This document shows, piece after piece, positions 1-7,502 of a DNA stretch of 64,000 nucleotides. The first letter of the stretch is position 1, and each line of letters starts with the position of its first letter. A program made the position numbers and the translations under genes. The notes beneath the pieces were generated by a model that saw nothing but the letters and a program-made list of their open reading frames with translations, did not search any database and was not told the DNA's origin. Source of the DNA: Myxococcales bacterium (lineage in GTDB: Bacteria; Myxococcota_A; Polyangia; Haliangiales; Haliangiaceae); the NCBI GenBank assembly GCA_024222395.1, contig JAAEPE010000334.1:1-64000 (forward strand). Reading direction: 5' to 3'.

Positions 1-161
1 GAGACAACCTCGGCAATGACCACTCCAGTGAAGTCGGAACCAACAGAGCGAAATTCTTCGACTTCGAGCCCTGCACCGGTGAGAGCTGCGGCTCCCTCTT
101 CGGCACTAATCTCACGATCGAATTCCACAAGCTCATTGAGCCAGGACCAAGAAGCAAGCAT
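1..161 (-). CDS. pheT: Phenylalanyl-tRNA synthetase beta subunit, N-terminal part
   Basis: Only the first 53 codons lie in the window; the gene runs off the left edge. The translation begins MLASWSWLNELVEFDREISA, the usual start of bacterial PheT (W-L-x-x-hydrophobic-V followed by an acidic helix). PheT is the large subunit of the alpha2beta2 enzyme that charges tRNA-Phe and carries the editing and tRNA-binding domains. A strong ribosome binding site (AAAGGAG) sits 6-12 bases upstream of the ATG, in the 27-base gap after pheS, so the two subunits are almost certainly co-transcribed. The subunit is named from the N-terminal pattern plus its position after pheS. Confidence 0.9.
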   Translation of the reverse strand, partial: MLASWSWLNELVEFDREISAEEGAAALTGAGLEVEEFRSVGSDFTGVVIAEVV

Positions 162-188
162 CGTCTATCTCCTTTGTGCGGACGTGGC

Positions 189-1229
189 CTAGAATTGGCC
201 AAGAAAGCGCATATCGCCTTCGTAAAAGTTCTTAATATCGTTTACGCCATGCCGAAGCATCGCCATACGCTCAAGGCCCATACCGAATGCAAAACCGGTG
301 TACTTCTCCGTGTCGATCTTGACGTGTTCGAGCACCACCGGGTCGACCATGCCTGCACCGGCAATCTCAACCCAGGTCGTGCCCTTGCACACCCGGCACT
401 TGCTCGAGTCTGACTCGATGCAGAACGAACACTGCATGTCTACCTCTGCGCCTGGTTCGACGAATGGGAAGAAGCTTGGGCGGAAGCGAATATTCAACTC
501 TTCGCCGAAGTAGCGCTTCACAAAGTGCAGCAATACACCCTTGAGGTCGGAGAAGCTCACTTGCTCGTCGACCAAGAGGCCCTCGATCTGTCCGAACATC
601 GGACTATGCGTAGGATCGTCATCCCGGCGGTACACAGCGCCCGGTGCAACAATCTTGATCGGGGGCTCCTCGCTCAGCATCGTGCGGATTTGCACTGGAC
701 TCGTATGGGTGCGGAGCAAGAGCTTGCCATCGTCTACGAAGAACGTGTCTTGCTCATCGCGGGCCGGGTGATCCTTTGCAAATCCGAGAGCCTCAAAGTT
801 ATTGAAGTCGTTTTCGATTTGCGGCCCCTCAGCCACCTCAAAACCGAGTTCGCCGAAGATGGCGACGGCCTCATCCCGAACCTGGGTGATGATGTGTGCG
901 TGCCCTGAGGAGCGCGTTCGTCCTGGCAACGAGACATCAATGGTGCGCGCGAGGTCAGCCTCTGCGGCAGCCGCAGTCAATTCACCTAACCTGCCTTCGA
1001 CAGCTCCAGCGATGCTCGACTTCACCTTGTTAAAAGCGACGCCGACCGTGCGTTTGTCTTCGGGAGGCAGCTTGCCCATCTCACGCATGAGGGCTGAGAC
1101 GCGACCTTTCCTGCCGAGGTACTTCGCCTGTACCTCGCGGATATCTTGCTCGCTCGAAAGCTGAACCAAGGCATCCGCAAATTCCTCGTTGAGAGAAGTG
1201 AGTTTGCTAATGAGCTCTTCAGTCGCCAT
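189..1229 (-). CDS. pheS: Phenylalanyl-tRNA synthetase alpha subunit
   Basis: Catalytic alpha subunit (346 aa, normal family length) of the class II synthetase that joins phenylalanine to tRNA-Phe. The N-terminal ~90 residues form the coiled-coil tRNA-binding arm. The catalytic core shows class II motif 2 (VYRRDDDPTHSPMFGQIEGL, about residues 200-219), the Phe-binding stretch FRPSFFPFVEPGAEVD, and motif 3 (FGMGLERMAMLRHG) near the C-terminus. The start is set by AGGAGG about 8 bases before the ATG. It lies between rplT and pheT on the same strand, the common infC-rpmI-rplT-pheST order. The 114-base gap upstream holds a nested hairpin that may attenuate transcription (see the 1269-1323 entry). 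Confidence 0.97.
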   Translation of the reverse strand: MATEELISKLTSLNEEFADALVQLSSEQDIREVQAKYLGRKGRVSALMREMGKLPPEDKRTVGVAFNKVKSSIAGAVEGRLGELTAAAAEADLARTIDVSLPGRTRSSGHAHIITQVRDEAVAIFGELGFEVAEGPQIENDFNNFEALGFAKDHPARDEQDTFFVDDGKLLLRTHTSPVQIRTMLSEEPPIKIVAPGAVYRRDDDPTHSPMFGQIEGLLVDEQVSFSDLKGVLLHFVKRYFGEELNIRFRPSFFPFVEPGAEVDMQCSFCIESDSSKCRVCKGTTWVEIAGAGMVDPVVLEHVKIDTEKYTGFAFGMGLERMAMLRHGVNDIKNFYEGDMRFLGQF

Positions 1230-1268
1230 AGGGGGGCCTCCTAGTCTGCCAGTGCCTAGATACTAAAA

Positions 1269-1323
1269 CGGCGCCCGGCTCAGGGCCGCAGTCCGAAGAC
1301 CGCGACGCTGCGCATGGGCGCCG
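1269..1323 (-). terminator. Nested hairpin with U-run between rplT and pheS (terminator or attenuator)
   Basis: Read on the minus strand, CGGCGCCC (1316-1323) pairs perfectly with GGGCGCCG (1269-1276) and is followed by TTTT (1265-1268). The 39-base interior holds a second hairpin, GCGGTC-TTCG-GACTGC, closed by a C(UUCG)G tetraloop. A tiny reading frame of 11 codons, MRSVAVFGLRP, starts just after the first stem arm and stops just before the second (1280-1315). It has a single Phe codon and no clear ribosome binding site, so Phe-dependent attenuation is only a guess. The hairpin itself is seen directly; its role is inferred from its place upstream of pheST. Confidence 0.5.
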
Positions 1324-1343
1324 AGCTAGCGTATTGAGTTCCG

Positions 1344-1700
1344 CTATTTTGCGGTTTCGGAAGCTGCGCTCACAATCGTGCGGAACGCTGCCGGGTCGCT
1401 AATTGCTATCTCAGAGAGCATCTTGCGATTGAGCTGGATGTCGTTACGACCAAGCCCGCCCATTACCTGCGAGTAGCTTTGCCCAAGGTTGCGGGTGGCG
1501 GCATTGATGCGAGCAATCCAGAGGCGACGAAAGTCGCGCTTCTTTTGCTTGCGGCCTTTGTAGGCGTGCTGCCAGCTGTGGTGAACAGCTTCGGCGGCAA
1601 TTGAGTGACAGCGGCTACGCTTGCCAATAAAGCCGCTAGCGGCTTTTAGGATTTGATTTCGTCGACGGCGGGCCTTAGGGCCTCTTTTAGCGCGTGGCAT
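1344..1700 (-). CDS. rplT: 50S ribosomal protein L20
   Basis: Primary 23S rRNA-binding protein of the large subunit (118 aa, standard length). The basic N-terminal extension (MPRAKRGPKARRRRN) and the globular part with SYSQVMGGLGRNDIQLNRKM are textbook L20. In many bacteria L20 also represses its own operon by binding a structured leader near rpmI. Hairpins found in the infC-rpmI interval here could be such a site, but this was not shown. AGGAAG lies about 8 bases before the ATG. It follows rpmI after 80 bases. Confidence 0.97.
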   Translation of the reverse strand: MPRAKRGPKARRRRNQILKAASGFIGKRSRCHSIAAEAVHHSWQHAYKGRKQKKRDFRRLWIARINAATRNLGQSYSQVMGGLGRNDIQLNRKMLSEIAISDPAAFRTIVSAASETAK

Positions 1701-1757
1701 CTTATTCTTCCTAGGTAGATTAGTTCAAGTTCTGTTGAGTGCTAGAAGCGATTCGTT

Positions 1758-1796
1758 CGTACGGGACTACGCGTACGGGACTACGCGTACGGAATG
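1758..1796. repeat. 14-bp tandem repeat at the rpmI stop codon
   Basis: The unit CGTACGGGACTACG occurs twice in direct tandem, followed by a third partial copy (CGTACGG). The repeat contains the rpmI TAG stop (CTA on this strand) and runs into the rpmI-rplT spacer, so a second in-frame stop follows a unit away. It resembles the short coding minisatellites found elsewhere in this window but lies at a gene end. Confidence 0.7.
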
Positions 1797-1978
1797 AGCA
1801 GTGCAATGCTGTCCTCGTCGGCCTTGTGGACCAGACGTGAACCACGCAGCTGACGCTTGCTCTTGCGAGTGCGCTTGGTAAGAATGTGGCGACGGCCTTT
1901 GGCGCCGCGCTTGATCTTTCCGCTGCCGGTCTTGCTAAAGCGCTTCTTGGCGGCTGACTTTGTCTTCATCTTGGGCAT
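1781..1978 (-). CDS. rpmI: 50S ribosomal protein L35
   Basis: Small basic large-subunit protein (65 aa). [20 protein letters not shown] and the later [23 protein letters not shown] are diagnostic for L35. The ATG at 1978 was chosen because L35 begins MPKMKT; an in-frame GTG 21 bases upstream would add seven unconserved residues. No good Shine-Dalgarno sequence precedes either start, which fits translation coupled to structure in the leader, as known for some L35/L20 operons. The last codons form part of a 14-bp tandem repeat. Confidence 0.95.
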   Translation of the reverse strand: MPKMKTKSAAKKRFSKTGSGKIKRGAKGRRHILTKRTRKSKRQLRGSRLVHKADEDSIALLIPYA

Positions 1979-2015
1979 GAGGGCGGTGATTGTGCCCACG
2001 CCTGAGGAAAATGCA

Positions 2016-2038
2016 AGGCCTATTGCGGCAATAGGCTT
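2016..2038 (-). promoter_or_regulatory. Hairpin in the infC-rpmI leader
   Basis: AGGCCTATTGC (2016-2026) faces GCAATAGGCTT (2028-2038) around a single central base. This gives a stem of up to eleven pairs (one G-T) with a tight loop. It lies about 40 bases before the rpmI ATG and has no U-run. Such a stem could hide the rpmI ribosome binding site or form part of an L20-binding leader; the function is inferred from position only. Confidence 0.4.
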
Positions 2039-2092
2039 GGCTTTGAAGGAAAATTGATGTCATCGGATCGGAATTGCCTGCAATACGACAAA

Positions 2093-2117
2093 ACCCGCAG
2101 CCTGGTGTGCTGCGGGT
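2093..2117 (-). terminator. Terminator-like hairpin downstream of infC
   Basis: On the minus strand, ACCCGCAG and CTGCGGGT form a perfect 8-bp GC-rich stem around a 9-base loop, followed by TTTGTCGTATT. The T-run is short, so termination is probably partial. This would reduce transcription from infC into rpmI-rplT-pheST or form part of an attenuator. It starts 47 bases after the infC stop codon. Confidence 0.55.
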
Positions 2118-2163
2118 CTTGGGCCGAAGCCCTCTGGGCTCCAGAGTCTCAGTACGTTGGCGA

Positions 2164-3048
2164 CTAGGATTCAGCGGGTGCTGTTTCCGTCGGTGCTGTT
2201 TCCGTCGGTGCTGTTTCAGTAGGAGTAGCCTCCGCAGATGCTGAAGCCTCTTCTACGCTCGGCTCTTCGGCATCACCAGTAGCTTCGCCAGCGTCGCTAT
2301 CTGCACCAGTGTCATCCTCGTCATCCTTGAATTCAGCTTCCTGTGAGGCCAAGAAAGCTGCCTCCTCGGCGGCCTTGGCTTCCGAATCCACTACAACAGC
2401 AGGTGCTGCCTCCGCAGCTTCGGGCGCAGCAGTCTTGTTCTTGCTCTTCTTCTTACTCTTCGTCTTGCCGTCGGTAGACGACTTGCTACGCTTCTGAATG
2501 CCAGCCTTCGGCCCGATGATCATGACCATGCGCTTGCCCTCGAGATTGGGGCGAACCTCAACCTGCGAGAGTTCCTTGGTCGCTTCTTTGACTCGGTCGA
2601 GCACTGCGAGTCCCGTCTTGGGATGCACAACTTCTCGTCCGCGAAAGATCACTACCAGACGACACTTATTTCCCTCTTCAAGGAAGCGAGTTACGTGTTT
2701 GATCTTGAACGCGAGATCGTGCTCGTCCGTCTTCGGGCGGAATTTGATTTCCTTAAGCTCCACGGTCGAAGCGTGCTTCTTTGCCGCCTTGGCTTTCTTG
2801 GACTGCTCATACTTGAAGCGTCCGTAATCCATGATTCGGCAAACAGGGGGCTTTGCTCTAGCGGTGATTTCCACTAGGTCTAGCCCCTTCTCGCGTGCCG
2901 TTGCTAGCGCATCGTCTCGCGACATAATGCCCAGCTGCTCACCGTCTTCCAACACAACGCGAACTTCAGGTACGCGAATACGATGATTCACGCGGTACAG
3001 TTCACGAGGTCGGCGGCGATCGCCTCTTCTTGGTCCTTTTCTAATGAT
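2164..3048 (-). CDS. infC: Translation initiation factor IF-3, ATC start, long acidic tail
   Basis: IF-3 binds the 30S subunit and proofreads start-codon choice. Residues ~20-95 are the N-domain (VNHRIRVPEVRVV, CRIMDYGRFKYEQ) and ~100-185 the C-domain (KEIKFRPKTDEHD, GREVVHPKTG). I place the start at ATC 3048 (next codon ATT), not at the in-frame GTG 2991: the upstream codons read IIRKGPRRGDRRRPRELYR, a typical basic IF-3 N-terminus, and GGAG lies 5 bases before the ATC. AUU/AUC starts are known for infC and allow autoregulation. About 110 residues rich in Ala, Glu, Lys and Thr follow the C-domain and end in three PTETA repeats, as in Dsg of Myxococcus xanthus. Length is 294 aa against ~180 in most bacteria. 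Confidence 0.93.
   Translation of the reverse strand: MIRKGPRRGDRRRPRELYRVNHRIRVPEVRVVLEDGEQLGIMSRDDALATAREKGLDLVEITARAKPPVCRIMDYGRFKYEQSKKAKAAKKHASTVELKEIKFRPKTDEHDLAFKIKHVTRFLEEGNKCRLVVIFRGREVVHPKTGLAVLDRVKEATKELSQVEVRPNLEGKRMVMIIGPKAGIQKRSKSSTDGKTKSKKKSKNKTAAPEAAEAAPAVVVDSEAKAAEEAAFLASQEAEFKDDEDDTGADSDAGEATGDAEEPSVEEASASAEATPTETAPTETAPTETAPAES
2177..2221. repeat. 15-bp coding repeat, three copies, in the infC tail
   Basis: The unit GGTGCTGTTTCCGTC is repeated three times in direct tandem; the third copy differs in its last bases. It encodes the PTETA repeats at the C-terminus of IF-3 and keeps the frame when units are gained or lost. Confidence 0.8.
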
Positions 3049-3336
3049 CCGTTCTCCGGCTAGTAGGTCTATAATCTAAATGTGAAGCTAATGCGGAGCA
3101 GCATTTGCTACACCGCTATTCGCGCTAGCCTTGCACGGTTTGCCCGCGGCGGGCTACTCCCTCGTGCGAAATCGACATGTGCCGATCCGTGCGAATTGCC
3201 CTCACGGAAGGCGAGCTGTGAGGCGAGCGCGCCCCCTGTGCTCGCCAGCCGCCCAGAGGCTGGCTGGACGCGACTCAGAAAGAGTCTCTGCGAGGTTCCT
3301 GCCGTCTGAGTGACTCAGTTGAGTCGCTCTAGGCAG
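3049..3336 (-). other. infC upstream region, no gene seen
   Basis: This 288-base stretch lies between tRNA-Val and infC. I see no convincing coding frame. Near its tRNA end is an imperfect hairpin (GAGTGACTC and GAGTCGCTC around AGTT, 3308-3329) that could aid tRNA 3' processing. Close to infC an AT-rich patch (TTTAGATTATA on the minus strand, about 3070-3080) could hold a -10 element, but no good -35 partner is evident. Confidence 0.5.
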
Positions 3337-3408
<72 letters not shown>

Positions 3409-3499
3409 GCAGAGAAGTAGTCATTTAGTGGGTTTGAATGCCTGTGTCAACACTGACTGCCACTCGGTCACCAGTTTTCTCATTGAAGTACCTTCCAGA

Positions 3500-4774
3500 A
3501 TGAGTCTCTTCCGCCTCCTCGGCCGGGGCCTTGCCATCGGCCTCACCGTCCTCTTCCACTCCATCTTCTGGTTCGGCGGTTGGGTATTGCAGCTTCTGAC
3601 TCTGCGCCCGAAGGCCACGAGACAACGTTGGCAGGGAGAGCAGCTCCGCTGCCTCTTGCGCGATCTTGGCGCGACGTACGTGAAGGTCGGGCAGATCATG
3701 AGCAGCCGACCCGACATTTTCCCTGCTCACATCGTTCGCTCGCTCGAGAGACTTCAAGACGACGTCGGCGAGTTTGCCTACCGCCACGTTGAACGCACCC
3801 TTGAGAGTGAGTTCGGCAAGGGCCCGAGCGAGCTCTTTGCCAGCTTCGATGTCATCCCCATCGCCAGTGCGTCGGTGGCACAGGTACATGCAGCCGTTCT
3901 CGAAAACGGGACCAAGGTCGCCGTCAAGATCCGTCGGCCCAACCTTGAGCGACGCACCCACTTTGATCTCTCGATCATGCGCGGCTGCGCACGTTTCCTA
4001 GAGTTCATCCCTCCCCTTCGAATCTACGCGCCCTACGCCAGCGCGTGTGAGTTCTCTCTGGCCATCGAGCAGCAAATCGACCTCACCCTCGAGGCTGACA
4101 ACAACCGGCGGTTTCGCAAGAACTTCGCAGACTCGAAGGACATCATCCTCCCCACCCTCATACCAGCACTCTGCAGCGAGAAGGTCCTAACTATGACGTT
4201 CATCGAGGGCGTGAAGGTGATGCGCTTTCGAGAAACAACGGCCAACCCCACAACTCTAGCCAAGACTGGCTTTCATACCCTGCTCAAGATGATCTTCGAC
4301 GATGGGCTCGTGCACGCGGACTTGCATCCAGGGAATATCCTAATTACCCCCGACAATAGGGTCGCCCTCCTCGACCTCGGCCTGACCGCCGAGCTGACAG
4401 ACGATTACCGGAGGGTCTTCGCCGAGTTCTTTGGTGCCTGGGCTTCAGGGGATGGCGTCACGATGGCCAACCAAATGGTGGCGTTCTCACCGGATGCCCA
4501 TGTCCCCGACTATGACGCGTTTGAGGCCGAAGTATCAGAGTTTGTAGCTCGCTACGATGGCAAGCAACTCGGTGAAGTCGCCGTATCCGAGGTAGTCTTT
4601 GACATGATGGGCATCATGCAGCGGCATCGTGTCCGAGTGAATGCCGTCTTCACAATGGTGAATATCGCAATCGCGGTCACCGAGGGCATTGGCCGGCAGC
4701 TCGACGACACCCTAGATCTCTTGAGCGAAGCCGTACCGTTCTTCGTTGAACTCAAGCAGTCCGGCCGTCTCTAG
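3500..4774 (+). CDS. ABC1/UbiB-family atypical kinase-like protein
   Basis: Member of the ABC1/ADCK/UbiB family, membrane-associated ATP-binding proteins linked to isoprenoid quinone synthesis or lipid metabolism. The family's KxGQ motif appears as VKVGQIMSSRPDIFP, followed by the Ala-rich loop ASASVAQVHAA, the lysine strand VAVKIRRP, the catalytic loop VHADLHPGNILI and the metal-binding LLDLGL. A hydrophobic segment near the N-terminus (about residues 9-34) may anchor it. The ATG at 3500 is preferred; an in-frame GTG at 3428 would add 24 residues, and neither has a strong ribosome binding site. Length is 424 aa. The 3' end overlaps the convergent MYXO-CTERM gene by 23 bases. No quinone gene is adjacent, so the substrate pathway is open. 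Confidence 0.88.
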   Translation: MSLFRLLGRGLAIGLTVLFHSIFWFGGWVLQLLTLRPKATRQRWQGEQLRCLLRDLGATYVKVGQIMSSRPDIFPAHIVRSLERLQDDVGEFAYRHVERTLESEFGKGPSELFASFDVIPIASASVAQVHAAVLENGTKVAVKIRRPNLERRTHFDLSIMRGCARFLEFIPPLRIYAPYASACEFSLAIEQQIDLTLEADNNRRFRKNFADSKDIILPTLIPALCSEKVLTMTFIEGVKVMRFRETTANPTTLAKTGFHTLLKMIFDDGLVHADLHPGNILITPDNRVALLDLGLTAELTDDYRRVFAEFFGAWASGDGVTMANQMVAFSPDAHVPDYDAFEAEVSEFVARYDGKQLGEVAVSEVVFDMMGIMQRHRVRVNAVFTMVNIAIAVTEGIGRQLDDTLDLLSEAVPFFVELKQSGRL

Positions 4775-5621
4775 GTCTTCTTCGCATCGCAAAGAGGAGC
4801 AGAAGCGAGAGCAGCGCGATGCCCGGCCCCCCGCCGTCACTGTTCTGGCATCCGCAGCTCGCGCCACCCGCGGTATCCAGGTCGAGATACTCGGGGTCCC
4901 TCACAGCAGCCCCAGCATCGGGGCGTGGGCCAGAATCACTCCGCCCGCGAGCATCGGGTTGTGGACCTGCGTCGAGAGTAGGGCCTGCGTCAAAGACGAC
5001 GCCTGCGTCCGGCGCATCCCATACCGAACCATCGTTCGGTTGTCTTGGCGATGGCCCGGCTGATACCCAGTCTGCGGCTACAATATGCGTACTCGTGACG
5101 CGAACCATGGACTGGCCGTCGGCCGACGGCGCAATCGCACTCGTATCACTTGCGCCAAAAAGGTCTGGGACTGGCCCCGTGACGCCTCCCCAACGAAAGC
5201 AATCGTAGTTGGTCTGGGATGAGGAGAAGCAGAGCTGGCCTGCATCGGGAATTGCGGTGCTGAGATTGCCATCGCGGGATACTCCGAAGTAGCTAGCCGC
5301 CTGGCTGGTGGCCAGCAAGAGGTAAGTCGGTGCCCCATGGCAAACGGTAATCACGGTGAGGCTTTGCGTGTCGAGAAGCTGCCCGGTGGAGTCGTAGAGA
5401 TCTAGCGTACTCGCAGGGAAAAGGCAGCCGCCCTCCTCATTTACGAGCTCGACATAGCGCAGAGACGCGTCCCCACCACTGCTGCGGTGCACCTCGCTCA
5501 GCTCCCAATCTGAGAGTCCAGCATTCGCGGTCTGTGACATTGTGCAAAGACACACTAGCCCTGCCATGCAAACTCGTTTCAGCACCGCCCCTAGCCTAGG
5601 CCATAACGACGCGCATGTCAT
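4752..5621 (-). CDS. Secreted protein with MYXO-CTERM-like C-terminal tail
   Basis: Function unknown. The N-terminus (MTCASLWPRLGAVLKRVCMA onward) is a signal peptide with basic n-region, hydrophobic core and likely cleavage after TANA. The body resembles a lamin-tail-like beta domain (RYVELVNEEGG, LDLYDSTG). Then comes a linker rich in Asp, Ala, Gly and Pro (repeated DAGP). The end is a Cys-Gly-Cys motif, a hydrophobic helix (GIALLSLLLLFAM) and a basic RRRPRDGR tail, matching MYXO-CTERM sorting signals that are processed and surface-anchored in myxobacteria. ATG 5621 gives 289 aa; ATG 5567 is possible. The frame stays open upstream into the divergent kinase gene, but that part has no signal peptide and is not used. 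Confidence 0.75.
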   Translation of the reverse strand: MTCASLWPRLGAVLKRVCMAGLVCLCTMSQTANAGLSDWELSEVHRSSGGDASLRYVELVNEEGGCLFPASTLDLYDSTGQLLDTQSLTVITVCHGAPTYLLLATSQAASYFGVSRDGNLSTAIPDAGQLCFSSSQTNYDCFRWGGVTGPVPDLFGASDTSAIAPSADGQSMVRVTSTHIVAADWVSAGPSPRQPNDGSVWDAPDAGVVFDAGPTLDAGPQPDARGRSDSGPRPDAGAAVRDPEYLDLDTAGGASCGCQNSDGGGPGIALLSLLLLFAMRRRPRDGRTA

Positions 5622-5714
5622 AGGCGGAGTTGCCCGAGCCAGCCCAAGATGCCTAAAATGGCGGAGAATTCGAGGAGTGGCCTGACCTGGGTGGCAGATC
5701 ACGCGAGGTGCGAA

Positions 5715-7502
5715 GTGAGCGTAGAAGCTGGGCAAACTCTTGGCAAGTACCAGCTGATCGAGAAGGTCGGTCAGGGCGGCATGGCCGTCGTCTACCGAGG
5801 ACACGATACAAGCCTCAACAGAGAGGTCGCTGTCAAAGTCCTGCACAACCATTTGGCCGAACACAAGGAGGCCCGCGAGCGCTTCGGAAGAGAAGCCCAC
5901 GCAGTGGCCAAGCTCAGGCACGAGAATATTCTCGAGATCTATGACTTCTCCGGTCTCGACTCGGACGAGACCTTCATCGTTACCGAGTTCATCGAGGGCT
6001 GCACTCTTAAGGAGTTCATATGCGAGCACCCTCTTCTCTTCCCGGAGACCGGTGCGCTCATCGTGGCCCAAGTTTGCGGAGCCTTGGCTCATGCCCACGG
6101 TTTAGGAGTGCTGCACCGCGATGTGAAGCCCGAGAACATAATGATTCGCAACGATGGCGTTCTGAAGCTCACCGACTTTGGCATCGCCCAGATGATCGAC
6201 CTTCAGCGTATGACAGTCACAGGGCAGCTCCTTGGCTCTCCCGCATACATGGCACCGGAACACGTACTTGGCGGCATACTCGACTTTCGAACCGACGTCT
6301 TCGCCCTGGGCATTGTGCTCTACCAGCTCGTCACAGCTGAGTTGCCCTTTCACGGCAAGAACCCACACGAGATACTCAAGCGCGTCGCCGATTGTGAGTA
6401 TCCGGATCCAGCACGCAAGGACCCTAGGGTTGGCAAAGAGCTCGGCAACATCATCCGCACTGCACTGCAGAAGAACCCGGATGATCGCTATGCCGATATC
6501 TCCTTAATGCAGCAGGAGTTGGAGACCTACCTGGAAGGTAGTGGGTTGCAAAACGGGCGCGAAGAACTCGAACGGTTCTTTGACGCTCCTGCGGCATATC
6601 AGATGGCACTAGAGCAGCGCCTGATTGCTCACCTAGCAGAACGCGCCAGGCGCATCCTTCCAAAGGATCGCAACGCTGCTCTGGAGCTCTACAACCGCAT
6701 TCTCAATGTCGATGAGGACAATGCCGAGGTACTCACGCAGATCCGCCTGCTCGGCAATCGGCAGCGCAATTTCCGGGTCAGTGCCGCACTTCTAGCTGCG
6801 CTTGCTCTCGCAGGTCTAGCCGTCATTGCCAAGAGCCGCTTTGCCGCCAGGCCTGGTGCCGCGCCAGATGCTGCTGTCCTCGACGCCACGGCTACAGTTC
6901 CCGATGCCAAGTATCCCGACACAGATGGCGCTATCGCCGATGCTGCTTCTACAGAAGCCGCCCCGCCCCTCGCTGATGCGAGCGCCACGCCAACGAGCAC
7001 CCCCGATGCCCGCACAGCCACCACCATTCGCCGCAAACGCATCGACGCAGCTGTAGCTGCTATCCCCTCAAAGGGGCGCTCCTTCGACTTGCGTATCAGT
7101 CGGAAGAATTCTGAATACAGGATTGGCAACGGCCTATGGGTTCCCACCGCCAGCGGTCGTGTGCGAATCAAGCTTGGCGCTGGCGATCAACAAGTCGCCG
7201 CTCGCGATACGAGCTGTTGCGAAGAGATGAGCCAGACGATCTCGGCGGACGATATCGGAGGGCCGATCAAGATGAACCTCCGCCACCTTCCAGGCCAACT
7301 CACCCCTCGGTGCAGCACGGCTGGAGTCAGCGTGACCATCAACGACAAGAACAGGCCCCTCGGTCTGGCCGTGACGATTCCCATCAAGAGCCCTCTGGGA
7401 ACTGAGCGAGTCAAGGTGACGTTCTTTTCCAAGGACCAAGTCGACGAGCAACAAGTTCGGGTTCCGGCCAAGGGTTCCGAGGTGGTCACTTGTCGCTTCT
7501 AG
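5715..7502 (+). CDS. Transmembrane Ser/Thr protein kinase
   Basis: Hanks-type kinase. With the GTG at 5715 as residue 1, the glycine loop is VGQGGMAVVY (18-27), the ATP lysine K41 (VAVKVLH), the catalytic loop HRDVKPEN (134-141), DFG 154-156 and the APE-type motif MAPE (179-182). Residues ~355-372 form one membrane helix. An Ala/Asp/Thr-rich linker and a beta-rich outer domain of ~150 residues follow, PEGA-like in character. GTG 5715 is favoured because GAGG lies seven bases upstream; ATG 5649 would add 22 unconserved residues. The 3' end overlaps the next gene by 13 bases, and the FHA-sigma54 activator follows, so this kinase probably phosphorylates that module. Length is 595 aa. Confidence 0.92.
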   Translation: MSVEAGQTLGKYQLIEKVGQGGMAVVYRGHDTSLNREVAVKVLHNHLAEHKEARERFGREAHAVAKLRHENILEIYDFSGLDSDETFIVTEFIEGCTLKEFICEHPLLFPETGALIVAQVCGALAHAHGLGVLHRDVKPENIMIRNDGVLKLTDFGIAQMIDLQRMTVTGQLLGSPAYMAPEHVLGGILDFRTDVFALGIVLYQLVTAELPFHGKNPHEILKRVADCEYPDPARKDPRVGKELGNIIRTALQKNPDDRYADISLMQQELETYLEGSGLQNGREELERFFDAPAAYQMALEQRLIAHLAERARRILPKDRNAALELYNRILNVDEDNAEVLTQIRLLGNRQRNFRVSAALLAALALAGLAVIAKSRFAARPGAAPDAAVLDATATVPDAKYPDTDGAIADAASTEAAPPLADASATPTSTPDARTATTIRRKRIDAAVAAIPSKGRSFDLRISRKNSEYRIGNGLWVPTASGRVRIKLGAGDQQVAARDTSCCEEMSQTISADDIGGPIKMNLRHLPGQLTPRCSTAGVSVTINDKNRPLGLAVTIPIKSPLGTERVKVTFFSKDQVDEQQVRVPAKGSEVVTCRF

